Shown here one piece after another: positions 1 through 10,400 of a stretch of DNA of 64,000 nucleotides. Origin of the DNA: Candidatus Defluviicoccus seviourii (lineage in GTDB: Bacteria; Pseudomonadota; Alphaproteobacteria; Rhodospirillales; Defluviicoccaceae); NCBI GenBank assembly GCA_900609035.2, contig UXAT02000034.1:1-64000 (forward strand), given 5' to 3'. Position 1 is the first letter of the stretch; the number at the start of each line of letters is the position of its first letter. The notes under the pieces are model-generated. The model ran no database searches and had not been told where the DNA came from. It saw only the letters and a program-made list of their open reading frames with translations. A program made the position numbers and the translations under genes.

Positions 1-338
1 AGTCGAACGACAACGGGAAAAAACCCGAAAGGCCAGGCTCGTCCCATCAGCCAGCTCGCATCGAAAACCCAGCGCCCAGCCGGCGTCATGAATAAGACGG
101 GCTAGAGCTACTCTGCCCTGCGCGCTGCAGCATGGATCACGGCCGGCCCGCTACGCTGAAGTGGTGCTCAGCCGCTCCGATGCACGTGCTCTGTTCGCTT
201 GCGCTTGTGCGGTGTGTTATTCCTTCTGCCAAGTCTCTCGCACTAAGGTCGGCTCATCGCCATAAGCGGAACTGGCGACCGCGTAACGCGCCTGGGTCAT
301 CCCAACGAGCACAAACAAGGACGGCCCAGCCACAAAAC
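1..338. other. Left-edge stretch without a recognisable gene
   Basis: No frame on either strand looks like a protein I recognise, and no tRNA-like fold is evident. The only structure seen is a very short CGGG-(6 A)-CCCG hairpin at 14-27. A plus-strand open frame from 132 runs over the 3' part of the tetR gene and reads as low-similarity Arg/Ala-rich sequence, so I treat it as a shadow. The stretch is downstream of the minus-strand tetR gene and shows no clear terminator for it. Confidence 0.5.
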
Positions 339-968
339 TCATTGGTGGTCGCTCAGTTCGTGTACGATACGGCCGATCTGGTCCTGCATGAGCTTGCGGG
401 GATGTGCGCCGAAAAGCTTCATGCGGCCAGTATGCTCCGATACGAGCAAGCCGACGGCGTGGGCGAAGATGTCGGCCACGATCGATTGAACTACTTGCCT
501 TGTGGCGCCAAGGCTGCGCGCGGCGAGGGCGACCGGCGCCAAACTTTGCAGCAGTTTATCGTTCAGGGCCGCATCCGCTTCGCGCGAAAGGCCGCGCGGC
601 TGCACACCACCGCGGAACAGATAGAACCCCAAGTCTAGGTCACGTGGGTTCGCGGCATAAAAGTCGAAAAACGCTAGAGCCGCCGCCTCCAGCTGTTGTC
701 CGGGAGCTGAATCGTAATCCGATGCCGCTTCCACGGCGGCGATCAAACGGTCCAGTGATCGGCTCAGTAACTCTTCGTAGATCGCTTCCTTCGATGGAAA
801 GTGAAAGTAGATGGCAGCCGCCGTGTAACCGGCAGCATTGCCGATGGCGCGCATGCTGGCTGCTTCCAGTCCGTCGCGCTCGAAGACCTCGAGGGCAGCG
901 TCCAGGATGATCGTCCGCTTCGCTTCGCGGATGGCATCCTTGCGGTTGGTGCGGGTAACGTCGGACAT
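339..968 (-). CDS. TetR/AcrR family transcriptional regulator
   Basis: A 209-residue protein of usual TetR length. The N-terminal helix-turn-helix domain covers roughly residues 18-65 and ends in the typical AAIYFHFPSKEAIYEELL recognition-helix region. The remainder is a helical ligand-binding domain of the kind that varies between members. The gene is divergent from the HpaB-family enzyme starting at 1064, and the 95-bp gap holds a perfect 17-bp palindrome. That arrangement is classical for a TetR repressor controlling itself and the divergent enzyme. The inducer cannot be read from the sequence. Family assignment is secure; target and ligand are inference. Confidence 0.93.
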   Translation of the reverse strand: MSDVTRTNRKDAIREAKRTIILDAALEVFERDGLEAASMRAIGNAAGYTAAAIYFHFPSKEAIYEELLSRSLDRLIAAVEAASDYDSAPGQQLEAAALAFFDFYAANPRDLDLGFYLFRGGVQPRGLSREADAALNDKLLQSLAPVALAARSLGATRQVVQSIVADIFAHAVGLLVSEHTGRMKLFGAHPRKLMQDQIGRIVHELSDHQ

Positions 969-1017
969 CCGAAGGTCAGTAGCACAGTCGCCAACGGATT
1001 TGAATATTGATCTAAAA

Positions 1018-1034
1018 TTCTAACAGCGTTAGAA
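1018..1034. promoter_or_regulatory. Candidate TetR operator, 7-3-7 inverted repeat
   Basis: TTCTAAC-AGC-GTTAGAA is a perfect inverted repeat with a 3-base centre. It sits in the gap between the divergent tetR and HpaB-like genes, about 30 bp before the enzyme start. Size, symmetry and AT-rich half sites fit a TetR-dimer operator. Binding is inferred, not shown. Confidence 0.7.
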
Positions 1035-1063
1035 ATGGTGCGCAGCCGTTATGGAGCGCCGCC

Positions 1064-2587
1064 ATGCTGATGTCCGCCGCCGACTTTCGCGCAAGCCTCG
1101 ACCGATACCGCCCTCGGGTGTTCGTCAATGGAGACCGTGTCGAACGTGTCTCTCAAGATCCGCGCCTGGAGCCGGGGATCAATGCGATCGGGATCACCTA
1201 CGATTTCGCGCATCGCGACGCGTACAAGTCGATCATGACGGCGAGGCAGGGTACCTCCGGCAAGACGATCAACCGGATGCTCCATATCGATGAAACGAGC
1301 CGGGATCTTCTTGACAAGCTCGAGGCCGTTCGGCTGGTGTGTAAGGAGTCGGGTTGCGCAATGCGGTATCTGAGCCACGACGCGCTCAACAGCCTGTTTC
1401 AAGCGACGAAGCGCACCGATGACGCACACGGCACCGACTACCACCAGCGGTTTCTCGCCTATCTGCATAGGGTTCAAGACGAAGACTTGACGCTCGGCGT
1501 TGCGATGACCGACGCCAAGGGCGACCGATCGAAGCGGCCCGCGATGCAATCCAATCCTGACGTTTACGTCCACATCACCGAGCGGCGGAAGGACGGGATC
1601 GTCATCCGGGGAACCAAGGCGATTGTGACCGGTGCCCCCTACGTGCACGAGTTCCTCGTCATGCCTTGCCGGACCATGGCCAAGGGCGAAGAAGCCTACG
1701 CCCTATGCTGCGCGGTGCCAATCGATGCAGAGGGCGTGACCATCGTTGCTCGCCCCGCCGGACGGCCCGGAGAGTGTGCGGCGAAGTTCTCGGCCAAGTA
1801 CGGGCAATCGACGGGTGTCGTCATCTTCGACGACGTCTTCGTGCCATGGGATCGGGTCTTCTTGGCGGGACAAACCGAAGAGGGCGGTTTCTTGACCACC
1901 TCTTACGCGGCCCACCATCGGCACTCATGCATCGGAGCGCGCGCAGGATTCGGGGATCTCTTGATCGGCGCAGGCGCGCTCGTCATCGAGGCGAACGGCC
2001 TCGACGTCGACCATCATGGGCACATCCGCGACGCCATGGTCGATCTCATCACGATTACCGAAAGCTTTTATGCCTGTGGCGTCGCAGCGTCTGTGTACGG
2101 GATCAAGGATCCCGCCGGCTCGATGATGCCCGACACGGTGTTCTCCAACATCGGCAAGTTGCTGTTGGCGACAAAAATCTACGACATGCACCGCATCGCC
2201 CACTATGTATCGGGCGGACTCGTGGTGGCGTTGCCCGGCCCGGATGAGGATCACAACCCCGAAACCAAAGCCTCGCTATCGGCCGTACTCGCTGGCCGGC
2301 AAGACATTTCGGCCGAGCAGCGCTTGGAGGTTTCGCGTTTCATCGAAGACCTCACCGCCTCGTACCAGGGCGGCTGGTACTCGATCATCTCGCTTCACGG
2401 TGGGGGCTCACCCGAAGCAATGAAGCGAGAGATCTGGCGCAACTATCCGGTGATGGAAAAGCGCGAACTCGTGGAGCGGCTGCTCGATCGCGGTGTGTTG
2501 GATGAGGGGCGCAAGGTCTCCAAGCAACCGGGCCGATGCTGCGCCACGGGCTGTGAAGTTCCGAAGCCTGCGTTGGTTAGCGAGTAG
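1064..2587 (+). CDS. HpaB-superfamily flavoenzyme (4-hydroxyphenylacetate 3-hydroxylase / 4-hydroxybutyryl-CoA dehydratase-like)
   Basis: A 507-residue protein with the N-terminal and C-terminal domains of the 4-hydroxyphenylacetate 3-hydroxylase superfamily, which is FAD-linked with an acyl-CoA-dehydrogenase-like fold. Recognisable segments are GINAIGITYDFAHR near the N-terminus, FDDVFVPWDRVF in the middle and the HRHSCIGARAGFGDLLIGA stretch around residues 285-303. 4-Hydroxybutyryl-CoA dehydratases hold a [4Fe-4S] cluster with three Cys and one His. By my recalled alignment this protein keeps a Cys at 98 and a His at 285 but has Tyr and Ala at the other two ligand positions. A flavin monooxygenase or another non-Fe-S role is therefore more likely than a dehydratase. 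The C-terminus carries a CCATGC cluster of cysteines. RBS GGAGCG precedes ATG 1064. Likely controlled by the divergent TetR. Substrate unknown. Confidence 0.8.
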   Translation: MLMSAADFRASLDRYRPRVFVNGDRVERVSQDPRLEPGINAIGITYDFAHRDAYKSIMTARQGTSGKTINRMLHIDETSRDLLDKLEAVRLVCKESGCAMRYLSHDALNSLFQATKRTDDAHGTDYHQRFLAYLHRVQDEDLTLGVAMTDAKGDRSKRPAMQSNPDVYVHITERRKDGIVIRGTKAIVTGAPYVHEFLVMPCRTMAKGEEAYALCCAVPIDAEGVTIVARPAGRPGECAAKFSAKYGQSTGVVIFDDVFVPWDRVFLAGQTEEGGFLTTSYAAHHRHSCIGARAGFGDLLIGAGALVIEANGLDVDHHGHIRDAMVDLITITESFYACGVAASVYGIKDPAGSMMPDTVFSNIGKLLLATKIYDMHRIAHYVSGGLVVALPGPDEDHNPETKASLSAVLAGRQDISAEQRLEVSRFIEDLTASYQGGWYSIISLHGGGSPEAMKREIWRNYPVMEKRELVERLLDRGVLDEGRKVSKQPGRCCATGCEVPKPALVSE

Positions 2588-2798
2588 TCCGCTCTGGGTC
2601 ATTCGCGTCGTTTGCGAGCCGTAGATAACATGACGCCGCCATCGTGTCCCAATTTCGTCCCTTCCTTAATGGCGGGATTGCAAGTTCCACCCCCGCCCCG
2701 CACTCCGCTCCGCATCCTGTGGGCCACCTAAAGCACGTTTCGGCGCAGCCCTACATTTCGCGTTCGCTTCCGGCCAGCGAGCAGCTAGTTTCGCCGGC

Positions 2799-6464
<3,666 letters not shown>

Positions 6465-6811
6465 TCACCTTGGCGACGAGACCTCGCAAGGTCGATTCCG
6501 CTCACCCTGAGCTTCCCACTGGCTCGGGCGTTCCCTCTGCCGCGCGGAAGAGGCTCGCTTAGAATCCGCACGAAGCGGTCACGCGCGTAAGAACATCGCG
6601 CAACAACATGCCCTTGACAGGGAGCGTTGCGGATAACACCTGTTGGTGTTTAGATCTATTTGGGGTAAATATCTCACCTCATCCGCGTCGTAGATCGCGG
6701 ATTACGTCGCTGGTTCCCGCCAGTGTCTGTTTTGCGTCACCGTCCTCCACCCTCGTGGCTTCGCAAGTGTTCGCCTGCCAGCCGCCTGACCTGCCTAATG
6801 GGGGTTCCATC
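6465..6811. other. Intergenic leader before the TolC-family gene
   Basis: About 350 bp with no gene I can support. It contains a TTGACA hexamer at 6614-6619 and an inverted repeat at 6635-6650 (separate entry), then a run-up to the ribosome binding site GGGGG at 6800-6804. A longer in-frame start at 6608 exists for the downstream gene. It would add a non-signal-like leader and overlap the inverted repeat, so I do not use it. Confidence 0.5.
6614..6650 (+). promoter_or_regulatory. TTGACA hexamer plus inverted repeat AACACC-TGTT-GGTGTT
   Basis: A consensus -35-like TTGACA at 6614-6619 is followed 15 bases later by a perfect 6-4-6 inverted repeat (6635-6650). No good -10 sits at 16-18 bp; TAACAC at 6634 is only 14 bp away. 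The repeat may be an operator for the TolC-family gene or a small hairpin in its leader. Speculative. Confidence 0.3.
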
Positions 6812-8125
6812 GTGCGCATGACGAAATGGCTGTTTCGTCTCCTCCTGCTAGCTTTGCCGTTCCTGCCTGCTGCCCCGGTTGCGGCCAATCCGCTGGCCGA
6901 CGAACTGCGCCAGCTTGTCGCCACCCATCCGGAGATCAAGACGCGCGCCAGCCAGCTCGAAGGGGCGCAGGCCGGCATCGACCGAGCCTTTGCCGGCTAC
7001 CTGCCGAAGCTTGACGCTGTGGCCCAAGTGGGACCGCAGTACATCGACAGCCCCGTCACCCGTGACGCCGGCGGCGGCAGCTTCACCGCGATCTCCGAGA
7101 TCTACGGCGTGCGGTTGACACAACCGCTGTTCGACGGCTTCGCGACTCCTTCGGACCTGCGCGCCGCGCGCCTCGCCCGGGAGGTCGGTACCTTCACCCT
7201 CGAAGGCACGCGCCAGAACGTCGTCTTTACCGGCATCGCTGCCTACATCGAAGTGCTGCGGCAGAGCCGCCTGATCGCGCTCGCCCGCCACAACGAGGAG
7301 ACGATCCGCCAGCAACTGCACCTCGAGGACGAGCGCGTCCGCCGCGGCTCCGGCATCGCTGTCGACGTGCTGCTGGCGAAATCGCGCCTGCAGATTGCCA
7401 AGGAGCGGCGTGTCACCTTCGAAGGAGCGCTTGAGGACGCGCACGCCCGCTACCTTCGCGTGTTCGGCCACGCGCCCGAAACAGCGACGATGAACGAGGT
7501 GACGGCGCGCCCGGAACTGGTGCCGGACTCGATTGAAGGCGCGATCAAGACCGCCGAAGCGGACAACCCGGCGATCGACGCCAGTTTGGCCACGGTCGAA
7601 ATCGCCAATGAGAAGCGGCGCCTGATCCGGGCTGACTACTATCCGCGCCTCAATGTCGTCGCCGCCGCCAACCGGGAGAAGGATAACGACCTGGTCGAGG
7701 GCACGCGCACCGACTTTTCGGTTCTGCTGACGGCGACCTGGAACATCTTCAGCGGCTTTGCCACCAATGCCGGCGTCGCCCAGGCGGCGGCGGATTACCG
7801 TGCCAGCCAGGACAACCATGAACGGATCCGGCGCGAGGTGCTCGAACAGACGCGCCTCGCCTGGAACGACCTGCAGACGGCCAAGGCGCGGGTCGAGCTC
7901 CTGGAGAACGCCAGCGCGATCGCCGATGAAGTGCTGACCGCGCGGATCAAGCTGCGCGATGCCGGGCGCGAGACAGCATTGAATGTGCTCGATGCCGAGA
8001 ACGAACTTTACAATGCCCGCATCAACTTAACGCAGGCGGAAGGTGACCGTACCCTCGCCGCCTATCGCCTGCTGCAGGGCATGGGCCGCCTGGACGCGGC
8101 AACGCTTGGCTATGGCACCAACTGA
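6812..8125 (+). CDS. TolC-family outer membrane efflux/secretion protein
   Basis: About 437 residues from GTG 6812. The N-terminal signal peptide (KWLFRLLLLALPFLPAAPVAA) is followed by two tandem OEP repeats with the family's long helices, for example LREVGTF-type segments and RIKLRDAGRETALNVLDAENELYNA near the C-terminus. TolC trimers form an outer membrane beta-barrel and periplasmic tunnel used by type I secretion and RND pumps. No inner-membrane partner gene is adjacent, so the cargo is unknown. Start choice: RBS GGGGG at 6800-6804 is 7 nt before GTG 6812. ATG 6818 is the alternative and changes the protein by two residues. A hairpin lies just after the stop. Confidence 0.9.
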   Translation: MRMTKWLFRLLLLALPFLPAAPVAANPLADELRQLVATHPEIKTRASQLEGAQAGIDRAFAGYLPKLDAVAQVGPQYIDSPVTRDAGGGSFTAISEIYGVRLTQPLFDGFATPSDLRAARLAREVGTFTLEGTRQNVVFTGIAAYIEVLRQSRLIALARHNEETIRQQLHLEDERVRRGSGIAVDVLLAKSRLQIAKERRVTFEGALEDAHARYLRVFGHAPETATMNEVTARPELVPDSIEGAIKTAEADNPAIDASLATVEIANEKRRLIRADYYPRLNVVAAANREKDNDLVEGTRTDFSVLLTATWNIFSGFATNAGVAQAAADYRASQDNHERIRREVLEQTRLAWNDLQTAKARVELLENASAIADEVLTARIKLRDAGRETALNVLDAENELYNARINLTQAEGDRTLAAYRLLQGMGRLDAATLGYGTN

Positions 8126-8126
8126 G

Positions 8127-8145
8127 GCGACCGATCAGCGGTCGC
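8127..8145. terminator. Candidate bidirectional terminator hairpin
   Basis: GCGACCG-ATCAG-CGGTCGC is a perfect 7-bp stem with a 5-nt loop starting 2 nt after the tolC-family stop. It overlaps the last codon of convergent msrB. There is no T-run on either side, so intrinsic termination is only possible, not certain. Confidence 0.5.
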
Positions 8146-8545
8146 GCTCGGCATCCGGTTTGAGAACGAGCGATGCGGAATTGATGCAATAGCGCTCACC
8201 GGTCGGCTGCGGGCCGTCCGGGAAAACATGGCCCAAGTGGGCACCGCAGCGGCTGCAATGAACCTCCGTGCGGGTCATGCCGTAGCTCTTGTCGGTCTCG
8301 GCGCCGACGTGCGCGGGATCGACGGGCTGCCAGAAGCTGGGCCAACCGGTGCCGGAATCGAACTTCGTTTCGGAGGAGAACAGCTCCTGCCCGCAGCACG
8401 CGCACAGGTACATGCCCGGGGTCTTGGTGTTCCAATAGGCACCGGTGAACGCGCGCTCGGTGCCCTTGCCGCGGCAGACCGCGTATTGCTCGGCACTCAA
8501 CTCAGAACGCCAGGCATCATCCGCCTTCACGATCTTCTCGCTCAT
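8135..8545 (-). CDS. msrB: Peptide-methionine (R)-S-oxide reductase MsrB
   Basis: A 136-residue protein of full family length. It reduces methionine-R-sulfoxide in proteins, using thioredoxin. Seen: the zinc-binding cysteines C48/C51 (CACC) and C97/C100 (CSRC), the GTGWPSFW segment around residues 65-72, and the catalytic C120 in [11 protein letters not shown]. Start at 8545 is chosen because GGGGAGGTGGCG precedes it directly. A longer frame to 8578 would run into the large inverted repeat at 8564-8613. Signal-less, hence cytoplasmic. It is followed convergently by the TolC-family gene and preceded by hsp20 in the same direction, two stress-repair genes side by side. Confidence 0.96.
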   Translation of the reverse strand: MSEKIVKADDAWRSELSAEQYAVCRGKGTERAFTGAYWNTKTPGMYLCACCGQELFSSETKFDSGTGWPSFWQPVDPAHVGAETDKSYGMTRTEVHCSRCGAHLGHVFPDGPQPTGERYCINSASLVLKPDAERDR

Positions 8546-8563
8546 CGCCACCTCCCCGTCTCT

Positions 8564-8613
8564 AGTGCACTGGCACAAACAGAGGGTACATCCTGTTTGT
8601 GCCGAAAGTGCAC
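8564..8613. repeat. Large nested inverted repeat in front of msrB
   Basis: Inner arms GGCACAAACAG (8572-8582) and CTGTTTGTGCC (8593-8603) are a perfect 11-bp inverted repeat around a 10-nt loop. They are flanked by outer arms AGTGCACT (8564-8571) and AGTGCAC (8607-8613), which also pair and are internally palindromic (GTGCAC). The element lies 8 bp or so upstream of the msrB ribosome binding site, so it is either an operator or a hairpin in the msrB leader RNA. Confidence 0.8.
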
Positions 8614-8707
8614 GCGATTCAATATGTTGCGCAGCGACAACCTTGCTCGGGCGTGAATCGCCCGATTGGTTCGCTGCATTGGCTGCGGTCCCGTCTCCGC
8701 AGCGCCA

Positions 8708-8740
8708 GGGTGTCTGGCGCCGGCATGGCTCCAGACACCC
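8708..8740 (-). terminator. Hairpin downstream of hsp20
   Basis: GGGTGTCTGG (8708-8717) and CCAGACACCC (8731-8740) form a perfect 10-bp stem with a 13-nt loop. It begins 20 nt after the hsp20 stop on the minus strand. No T-run follows, so it may be a factor-dependent terminator or an mRNA 3'-end stabiliser. Confidence 0.5.
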
Positions 8741-8760
8741 CGAACCGCCCTTCGTCTTGG

Positions 8761-9243
8761 TCAGGCTGCTTCGCGACCGCCTTCGACGGCCTTGGCCTCA
8801 AGGGCCTTGCGCGACGCATCAGACGTCTCGATCGCGATCCGGCGCGGCTTCATCGCCTCCGGCAGCTCGCGCACAAGATCGATCACCAACAGGCCGTTGT
8901 TGAGGCTGGCGCCCACGACCTTCACGTGATCAGCAAGCTGGAACTGCCGCTTGAACGACCTGCCGGCGATGCCACGGTGAAGGAACGCCGCGTTCGCTTC
9001 CGGCTCGCCCTTGCGGCCCTCGACGACGAGCAGCGCATCCCGCGACTCGATCGCAAGCTCGTCCTCGCCAAAGCCGGCAACAGCCAGCGTAATCCGATAA
9101 GTGTCGCTGCCGGTCTTCTCGATGTTGTACGGCGGATAACCGTTGCCGTTCTCGGCCCATTGGGTCGAGGACTCCATGAGGTTCATCAGCCGGTCGAAGC
9201 CGATGGTGGAACGGAACAACGGCGAAAAGTCGAAAGTTGTCAT
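8761..9243 (-). CDS. Small heat shock protein, Hsp20/alpha-crystallin family (IbpA-like)
   Basis: A 160-residue ATP-independent holdase chaperone. The N-terminus [19 protein letters not shown] is typical of IbpA/HspA class proteins. The alpha-crystallin domain covers roughly residues 37-130, with [20 protein letters not shown] and the [16 protein letters not shown] beta-strand with the family's GxLxIxL-like motif. The C-terminal tail contains RRIAIE, resembling the I-x-I anchoring motif. RBS AGGAGG at a good distance. The upstream 243-bp gap has two direct copies of CCGGACCC 21 bp apart but no clear heat-shock promoter that I can define. Confidence 0.95.
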   Translation of the reverse strand: MTTFDFSPLFRSTIGFDRLMNLMESSTQWAENGNGYPPYNIEKTGSDTYRITLAVAGFGEDELAIESRDALLVVEGRKGEPEANAAFLHRGIAGRSFKRQFQLADHVKVVGASLNNGLLVIDLVRELPEAMKPRRIAIETSDASRKALEAKAVEGGREAA

Positions 9244-9307
9244 GATGACACATCCTCCTGCTCAAGCAATGTGCTCTACCGAAGCCGCTTGGGACCGTGC
9301 TGAAGCA

Positions 9308-9336
9308 CCGGACCCTTCATTCGCGGCGCCGGACCC
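9308..9336. repeat. Two direct repeats CCGGACCC, 21 bp apart, upstream of hsp20
   Basis: CCGGACCC occurs at 9308-9315 and 9329-9336, each preceded by GCA/GCG-like context. The spacing is two helical turns. They are 65-95 bp upstream of the hsp20 start on the minus strand. This could be a regulator binding array or chance in GC-rich DNA. Confidence 0.3.
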
Positions 9337-9486
9337 CTGTTCAGGCCGCCCGGCAGCAATGACGTAGGATGAGCGCGAGGCCGCCGCAAGAGGGGCCAGG
9401 ACGGCTCGTTATCTCCGTGGCAGCGACGGCGCGACGCCGGACGGAGTGACGAGCTATCCCGGCGCCGCTTGCCCTCTCAACGCGCC

Positions 9487-10128
9487 TCAGCCCGGATGAA
9501 CCATCGGGTTGAGGCTGTACTTGCCGACCCAGCTGGCCTGGTCGAGGATATGACCTTGCATCGCTTTGAGCGCTTCCGGCCCGCCGAACCGGCCCGAGAG
9601 CCCGAGCGTCGCAACATCCAACGCATAGACGGTGAAATGGTAGTGGTGGACGATCTCATCGTTCCAGGGCGGACACGGACCGTCATAGCCACCATAATCG
9701 CCCTTCATGTCCGGGTCGGAGGCAAACCAGTCGGTGTAGTTGTTAAGGCCGCGGACACCGTACTCGGTGCGGCCCAACGGCTTGCCGCCGGCTGTGATGC
9801 CATGCGAATCCTCGCCGGCCAGGATCTCATGGCGCCCGACCGGCACATCGACCAGAACCCAGTGATAGAAGTCGACCCGCGGAAGACTGGCCGGAACGGT
9901 CACCCCTTCCTTGTTCACGTTGTCAGGCTTCGCGGGCACGTCGGGGTCGTGGCAGATGATGGCGAGCGACTTGGTTCCAGCGGGTGCGCCCGACCAGGCA
10001 ATCCTCGGATTGCGGTTGCGCGCCATGGCGATGTGCCCTTCATCGGCCTGCATGCAGAATGCGTACTCTTCCGGGATCCAATTCCCGTTTGGCCACCCAT
10101 CGATGGTGATCTTAAAGGCCGCAGCCAT
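9487..10128 (-). CDS. YbhB/YbcL family Raf kinase inhibitor-like protein (PEBP fold)
   Basis: A 213-residue PEBP-family protein. The conserved ligand-site segments are present: NRNPRIAWSGAPAGTKSLAI, ICHDPDVPA, VDFYHWVLVDVP and the GYDGPCPPWND segment with HHYHFTVYALD after it. It is longer than E. coli YbhB (about 158) because of insertions in the middle. No signal peptide, so cytoplasmic. The physiological ligand and role of bacterial members are not established. RBS GGAGG is present upstream of ATG. It is divergent from the penicillin-acylase gene. Confidence 0.92.
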   Translation of the reverse strand: MAAAFKITIDGWPNGNWIPEEYAFCMQADEGHIAMARNRNPRIAWSGAPAGTKSLAIICHDPDVPAKPDNVNKEGVTVPASLPRVDFYHWVLVDVPVGRHEILAGEDSHGITAGGKPLGRTEYGVRGLNNYTDWFASDPDMKGDYGGYDGPCPPWNDEIVHHYHFTVYALDVATLGLSGRFGGPEALKAMQGHILDQASWVGKYSLNPMVHPG

Positions 10129-10268
10129 GTTCCCGTCCTTTCCTCCAGATTCGACTGCCCGCTCGTGTTCTGCCTGCCGTGCGAGCCGAGATCGACTGCT
10201 GTCCCGACAACGCCGACGGGCGCGAGACTAGCACACTTCGGCCCGCTCACCAGCGAGCGCACTCTCCA

Positions 10269-10284
10269 ACCGAGGCCGCTCGGT
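10269..10284. promoter_or_regulatory. Inverted repeat ACCGAG-GCCG-CTCGGT in a divergent gap
   Basis: A perfect 6-4-6 inverted repeat in the 270-bp gap between the PEBP gene (minus) and the acylase gene (plus). No other gene was seen in the gap. Possible operator; unsupported by any adjacent regulator. Confidence 0.3.
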
Positions 10285-10400
10285 GGCAGCGCGCTGAGCT
10301 AGGGGCCTTCCGCGAAGCTGTCTCGCACACGCCTGAGCAATGCGCCATATGGTGGGTAGCGGACGGCAGGGGCAGCGGCAGAGCACGCGATGAGCGCACC

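Noticed and set aside
132..638. Plus-strand open frame at the left edge
   Set aside because: Half of it overlaps tetR antisense and the rest has no family resemblance or ribosome binding site.
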